A DNA stretch of 37,702 nucleotides, from positions 1 to 37,702 of the forward strand of contig JAFRXL010000004.1 of the NCBI GenBank assembly GCA_017441505.1. Reading direction: 5' to 3'. The stretch comes from Ruminococcus sp. Its GTDB lineage: Bacteria; Bacillota; Clostridia; Oscillospirales; Ruminococcaceae. Positions 34,245-37,702 of the stretch are shown piece by piece. The notes beneath the pieces are model-generated. The model did not search any database. It saw only the letters and a program-made list of their open reading frames with translations, and was not told where the DNA came from. Position 1 is the first letter of the stretch; each line of letters begins with the position of its first letter. A program made the translations under genes and the position numbers.

Positions 34245-35661
34245 GAAAGCAAAGAGTTTCAACAGCAGGATACCGCTTAAATTCAAGATATGGATGTATT
34301 TTATCCTGTTTACTATTGTTGTATTCGTCCTGCTATGGACTTTCCAGATATTATTCCTTGAAAAATTTTACGAGGGAATGAAGGTCAGAGACGCTGCTGA
34401 TTGTGCAAAGAAAATTTCGGACTCGTATACAACTATGGACAAAAAAGAATTCCGTGAACTGCTCAGTGAAGAAGCCGTGGAAAACGACCTTTGCGTTGAA
34501 GTCCTTGACAGGTACGGAAGGTCACTGTATTCTGAAAATGTCCTCGGTGACTGCCTCATACACGGACGTGAAAATACTACATTTACTTATATAACGGATA
34601 TACTCAAAAGTGACGATAAAGAGATAAGGTACAGGGTGACTAATCCACGCACTCATTACAATATGCTCTTGTACGGATGTGTTCTTGGTGACCCTGATAA
34701 GCCGGACGGCTTTTTGCTCCTTAATGCGGCACTTGTACCTGTAGGCTCAACAGTGTCCATCATAAAGCGTCAGCTCATGATAATCACGGCGTTTCTTATA
34801 GTTATAGCATTCGTAATATCGCTCTTCCTTTCAAGGATAATAGCACGTCCGATAACGAGGATAACAAAATCAGCTGAAAAACTTGCAAAAGGTGATTTTG
34901 ATACCAAATTCGACGGAAGAGGATACCTTGAATCGAAAATGCTTGCGGATACTCTGACATATGCTGAGGAGGAGATCTCAAGGGTCGATACCATGCAGAG
35001 GGATCTTATCGCAAATGTTTCTCATGACCTGAGAACTCCGCTAACTATGCTTAAAGCCTATGCGGAGATGATACGTGACCTCTCGGGCGATAATCCGGTC
35101 AAGCGTAATGAGCATCTTGAAATAATAATCAATGAAACTGACCGTCTTGCACTTCTTGTCAATGACATACTCGATCTTTCAAAGCTTGAAAGCGGCAGAC
35201 AGAAGCTCAATCCTACAGAATTCGGTATAAGCGGAAAACTCAGCGAGATAATCGACCGCTTTAAAGGAATATCCGAAAAACAGGGGTATACGATCCATTT
35301 CACACCTGATGAGGATGTGACGGTATGCTGTGATGTCGTGAAAATAGAGCAGGTCATATATAATCTTATAAACAATGCGATAAACTATACCGGCAAGGAT
35401 AAGCAGGTATTCGTGCGTCAGATCAATAAGCCTGAGGGAGTTCTGATCGAAGTAGAAGATACCGGTGACGGCATAGAAGAAGAGAAGATAAAGCTCATTT
35501 TCGATAAGTATTACCGCTCTGAGAACCACAAGCGTGAGGTGGTCGGCACCGGTCTGGGACTTTCAATAGTGAAGGCTGTGCTCAAACTTCATAATTATGA
35601 TTATGGTGTAAAGAGTACACTTGGAAAGGGGTCAACGTTCTGGTTTATCATTAAAACATGA
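34231..35661 (+). CDS. Sensor histidine kinase with extracellular domain and HAMP
   Basis: The 476-residue kinase has helix 1 (about 20-43), an extracellular sensor of about 135 residues that I do not recognise, helix 2 (about 181-204), a HAMP linker, the dimerisation/phosphorylation region VSHDLRTPL (H265) and an ATP-binding domain with NLINNAINYT, DTGDGI, YYRSE and GTGLGLSIVKAV. It should phosphorylate the upstream regulator. The likely start is TTG, overlapping the regulator gene by 14 bases; the first in-frame ATG would remove most of helix 1. No clear terminator follows, so transcription may run on into the small-RNA region. Confidence 0.94.
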   Translation: MKLIKKAKSFNSRIPLKFKIWMYFILFTIVVFVLLWTFQILFLEKFYEGMKVRDAADCAKKISDSYTTMDKKEFRELLSEEAVENDLCVEVLDRYGRSLYSENVLGDCLIHGRENTTFTYITDILKSDDKEIRYRVTNPRTHYNMLLYGCVLGDPDKPDGFLLLNAALVPVGSTVSIIKRQLMIITAFLIVIAFVISLFLSRIIARPITRITKSAEKLAKGDFDTKFDGRGYLESKMLADTLTYAEEEISRVDTMQRDLIANVSHDLRTPLTMLKAYAEMIRDLSGDNPVKRNEHLEIIINETDRLALLVNDILDLSKLESGRQKLNPTEFGISGKLSEIIDRFKGISEKQGYTIHFTPDEDVTVCCDVVKIEQVIYNLINNAINYTGKDKQVFVRQINKPEGVLIEVEDTGDGIEEEKIKLIFDKYYRSENHKREVVGTGLGLSIVKAVLKLHNYDYGVKSTLGKGSTFWFIIKT

Positions 35662-35764
35662 GATTTTTTTCTTTGAGCCTTAAAAAAGGTCATATGAATA
35701 TCATATGAGTATATGTGATAAAAACACAATATTCCCTGTATTTCGGCACAAAGCGTCTTAAATA

Positions 35765-35818
35765 TTAACTGAATTTTAATAATTCTATCACAAAATGAAC
35801 ACATTAGTAGGGTATACT
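35765..35818 (+). promoter_or_regulatory. OmpR/PhoB-type regulated promoter after the kinase gene
   Basis: TTAACT, TTAATA, ATCACA and AACACA start at 35765, 35776, 35787 and 35798, exactly 11 bases apart. TATACT (35813-35818) is the -10 box, nine bases after the last hexamer. There is no TTGACA. Two stretches (12 and 13 bases) are identical to the regions in front of the response regulator gene. The preceding bases 35662-35760 hold only two near-copies of CATATGARTAT and no gene. Confidence 0.6.
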
Positions 35819-35823
35819 ATAGA

Positions 35824-35956
35824 TGCTGAGGGAGAAATCCCAAAGCTGATTTTCATGGTAGTTTAATGTTTACCCCAACATTAAATTATTTTTAAATCCC
35901 CAATAATCCCTATATCATGGCAGATGAGCTTCCTGAAGAGGAGGCTCGTTTGTTTT
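35824..35956 (+). ncRNA. Candidate regulator-controlled small RNA (~130 nt)
   Basis: Between the regulated promoter and a terminator lies a segment without a convincing ORF but with clear structure. A first hairpin, GGGA-GAAA-TCCC, has a GNRA loop and an outer GCT/AGC pairing. A second hairpin has a perfect 9-bp stem (35862-35870 with 35877-35885) and the loop TACCCC. A single-stranded AATCCCCAATAATCCC follows, then the terminator hairpin. Exposed CCCC runs are typical of Firmicute sRNAs that pair with Shine-Dalgarno sequences. The next gene, metK, has its own promoter and riboswitch, so this is not its leader. I do not recognise the RNA. Confidence 0.55.
35926..35956 (+). terminator. Terminator of the candidate small RNA
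   Basis: GAGC-T-TCCT and AGGA-G-GCTC pair (one G-U) around the loop GAAG and are followed by GTTTGTTTT. Bases 35957-36076 up to the metK promoter are AT-rich, without a gene. Confidence 0.7.
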
Positions 35957-36076
35957 ATATTCACTTTTTTCAGCAGCTTCTGAACTGCAATTACTGCTCG
36001 TTAACCTGCATTAACAATCGTTTTTGCTTATAAATCGGGTTTTTCTTTCTTAAAAAAATATTTTTTTCGATTCCTA

Positions 36077-36105
36077 TTGACAAAACCTTTAAACGAGTAT
36101 ATAAT
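36077..36105 (+). promoter_or_regulatory. Promoter of the SAM riboswitch and metK
   Basis: TTGACA (36077-36082) and TATAAT (36100-36105) are 17 bases apart, a perfect consensus. The transcript would start a few bases before the riboswitch P1 helix. Confidence 0.9.
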
Positions 36106-36116
36106 ATACACATAAC

Positions 36117-36268
36117 CTTATCAAGAGTGGCGGAGGAAACAGGTCCTGTGAAGCCCGGCAACCTGACTGGTAATCAGACAAGGTGCTAAATCCTGCGGTT
36201 TATCCGGAAGATGAGGAGTTTTGATGAAAAACAGAGCATTCCGGTAAGGAATGCTCTTATTTTTTTAG
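36117..36268 (+). promoter_or_regulatory. SAM-I riboswitch (S-box) controlling metK
   Basis: P1 pairs CTTATC with GATGAG (ending at 36215). The core has AAGAGTGGCGGAGG, AAGCCCGGCAACC and AAGGTGCTAAATCCTGC, all hallmark S-box sequences. The aptamer runs about 36117-36215 and the expression platform to 36268. With SAM bound, the terminator forms and metK is switched off: feedback on SAM synthesis. Confidence 0.97.
36233..36268 (+). terminator. Riboswitch-controlled terminator before metK
   Basis: The 10-bp arms AGAGCATTCC and GGAATGCTCT enclose a five-base loop and are followed by TATTTTTTT. The metK ribosome binding site AGGAGG follows at once. Confidence 0.92.
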
Positions 36269-36283
36269 GAGGTAATTTTCAAA

Positions 36284-37468
36284 ATGAGCAAATGCTTTTT
36301 CACATCAGAGTCTGTTACAGAGGGACATCCAGATAAGATCTGTGACCAGATCTCAGACGCAGTTCTTGACGCAATACTTGAACAGGATAAGTTAGGCAGA
36401 GTTGCCTGCGAAACTGTTGTTACGACCGGTATGATAATGTGTATGGGTGAGATCACCACTACAGCTGACATAGATATACCAAAGATAGCACGTAAAGTAG
36501 TAGCTGATATTGGCTACGACAGAGCTAAATACGGCTTCGATGCACATACTTGTGCAGTACTTACTTCCATAGACGGTCAGTCACCTGATATTGCTATGGG
36601 TGTAAACGAGGCTTTCGAGTATCGTGAGGAAAACAACGAGAACGACGGTCTTTCAAATGGTGCCGGAGATCAGGGTATCATGTTCGGCTATGCCTGCAAT
36701 GAGACTCCTGAGCTTATGCCGCTCCCTATCTCACTTGCACACAAGCTCGCTCTCAGACTTACAGAAGTAAGAAAAGACGGCACACTCCGTTATCTCCGTC
36801 CTGACGGAAAGACACAGGTAACTGTTGAATATGATGACGGCAAGCCGGTACGTATCGATGCTGTTGTTGTATCTTCACAGCACTCTGCTGATATAAGCCT
36901 CGATCAGCTTCGCAAGGATATAGAGGAGATCGTTATCCGTCCTATAATCCCTAAGGAGCTCTTTGACGAGAATACCAAGATATTCATCAATCCTACAGGT
37001 CGTTTCGTTGTCGGCGGACCTCAGGGAGACAGCGGACTTACAGGCCGTAAGATCATCGTTGATACATACGGCGGATATTCAAGACACGGCGGCGGAGCTT
37101 TCAGCGGTAAGGACCCGACAAAGGTTGACCGCAGTGCTGCATATGCTGCAAGATATATCGCAAAGAACATTGTTGCTGCCGGATTTGCAGATAAGTGTGA
37201 AGTACAGCTCTCTTACGCTATCGGCGTAGCAAAGCCTATCTCAATACTTGTTGATACATTCGGAACAGGCAAGGTCGATGAAGACAAGCTTTCAGCAGCA
37301 GTAGCAAAGGTATTCGACCTCAGACCTACAGCTATAATTGAAATGCTCGATCTCAGAAAGCCGCAGTACAGACAGCTTGCTGCTTACGGTCATATGGGAC
37401 GTGAGGATCTCGGTGTTGCTTGGGAGAAAACTGATAAGGTTGAAGCATTAAAAGCTGCACTCGCATAA
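36284..37468 (+). CDS. metK: S-adenosylmethionine synthetase
   Basis: The 394-residue enzyme makes SAM from methionine and ATP. Signature motifs are present: [20 protein letters not shown] near the N-terminus, [12 protein letters not shown] in the middle and [23 protein letters not shown] in the last third (the hallmark GGGAFSxKD). Length is normal. AGGAGG precedes the ATG. Its expression is controlled by the SAM-I riboswitch just upstream. Confidence 0.98.
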   Translation: MSKCFFTSESVTEGHPDKICDQISDAVLDAILEQDKLGRVACETVVTTGMIMCMGEITTTADIDIPKIARKVVADIGYDRAKYGFDAHTCAVLTSIDGQSPDIAMGVNEAFEYREENNENDGLSNGAGDQGIMFGYACNETPELMPLPISLAHKLALRLTEVRKDGTLRYLRPDGKTQVTVEYDDGKPVRIDAVVVSSQHSADISLDQLRKDIEEIVIRPIIPKELFDENTKIFINPTGRFVVGGPQGDSGLTGRKIIVDTYGGYSRHGGGAFSGKDPTKVDRSAAYAARYIAKNIVAAGFADKCEVQLSYAIGVAKPISILVDTFGTGKVDEDKLSAAVAKVFDLRPTAIIEMLDLRKPQYRQLAAYGHMGREDLGVAWEKTDKVEALKAALA

Positions 37469-37484
37469 TTACATGATATAAAAG

Positions 37485-37516
37485 CTGAGCCGCATTTCAA
37501 GTGAAATGCGGCTCAG
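37485..37516 (+). other. Strong stem-loop after metK without T-run
   Basis: The 14-bp perfect arms CTGAGCCGCATTTC and GAAATGCGGCTCAG enclose the loop AAGT. No T-run follows. It may protect the 3' end of the metK mRNA or assist the next hairpin. Confidence 0.6.
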
Positions 37517-37523
37517 TCTGTCG

Positions 37524-37553
37524 AAAAAGTCCAGTGCCGCACTGGACTTTTTT
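37524..37553. terminator. Bidirectional terminator between metK and the transposase gene
   Basis: The 13-bp perfect arms AAAAAGTCCAGTG and CACTGGACTTTTT enclose the loop CCG. The A- and T-rich arm ends let it work on both strands. It may also belong to the left end of the insertion sequence that follows. Confidence 0.75.
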
Positions 37554-37599
37554 CAATGTACTGTGGTAAAATAGAAAAGAAGAAGGGAGCTGAGCGAAG

Positions 37600-37702
37600 A
37601 TGCTGAGAGAAAACAAAGCAGAGCGAGAGCAGATGGAAATGGTATGTATAGAGGGAATGGTACCGAAAGATCATATACTTAGAAAAATAGACTCGGCAAT
37701 AG
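37600..37702 (+). CDS. IS1182-type transposase, N-terminal fragment (cut by the window end)
   Basis: The 34 visible residues contain VCIEGMVPKDHILRKIDSAI, which matches the start of IS1182-family (IS5-like DDE) transposases. AAGGGAG lies upstream of the ATG. The rest of the gene and the right end of the element are outside the window, so intactness cannot be judged. The left terminal inverted repeat is not identified with certainty. Confidence 0.75.
   Translation, partial: MLRENKAEREQMEMVCIEGMVPKDHILRKIDSAI

Noticed and set aside
33567-35661. Naming the two-component system PhoP/PhoR
   Set aside because: The direct repeats resemble Pho boxes, but 11-bp-spaced hexamers are general for OmpR/PhoB regulators and no phosphate gene is nearby.
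35917-36033. 38-codon ORF overlapping the small-RNA terminator
   Set aside because: No ribosome binding site before the ATG, and it reads through the terminator hairpin.

Overview
The window looks like chromosome of a Ruminococcus-type Firmicute (Clostridia, Oscillospiraceae), most like the cellulosome-forming R. flavefaciens / R. champanellensis group. The reasons are two secreted proteins ending in type I dockerins, AGGAGG-type ribosome binding sites, promoters with an exact 17-bp spacer between TTGACA-like and TATAAT boxes, a T-box leader, a SAM-I riboswitch and a meso-diaminopimelate dehydrogenase. The species assignment is an inference.

Layout. 1-524: tRNA-Ser(CGA) and, upstream of it, a 41-bp copy of its 5' half, a possible integration scar. 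525-5320 (+): a secreted LRR/transglutaminase/dockerin protein, then a GH25 lysozyme, mannose-6-phosphate isomerase and ROK glucokinase. 5401-8742 (+): an ECF sigma factor, a membrane-anchored beta-propeller protein that is probably its sensor or anti-sigma factor, and a lipoprotein. 8796-10367 (-): a second LRR-dockerin protein. 10493-13033 (-): trpBA behind a tryptophan T-box leader that carries an unusual 37-bp tandem repeat. 13063-17225 (-): ispF, ispD, a cytosolic GH26-like glycosidase and a membrane glycosyltransferase. 17327-20100: diaminopimelate dehydrogenase, a membrane-bound XRE regulator and DegV.

20157-28991 (-): a cell-envelope block. It holds an LCP ligase with a Q/G/Y-rich repeat tail, an eight-helix P1B-ATPase look-alike that has lost its catalytic motifs, RlmB, a metallophosphoesterase, and a DHHW/AlgX-like plus MBOAT pair for surface-polymer O-acylation. 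An 83-bp MITE-like element sits in the leader of the MBOAT gene. 29056-33384 (-): a TtcA-like PP-loop protein, phosphofructokinase and a PAS/degenerate-GGDEF/EAL protein.

33432-36268 (+): a two-component system whose promoter shares a 13-nt motif and its exact distance to the -10 box with a second promoter just after the kinase gene. That second promoter precedes a ~130-nt sequence without a convincing ORF, with three hairpins, CCCC-rich single-stranded parts and a terminator: a candidate regulator-controlled small RNA. It is the best candidate here for something undescribed. A SAM-I riboswitch and metK follow, and the window ends in the start of an IS1182-type transposase.

All functions are read from motifs and family knowledge. 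No database search was possible.
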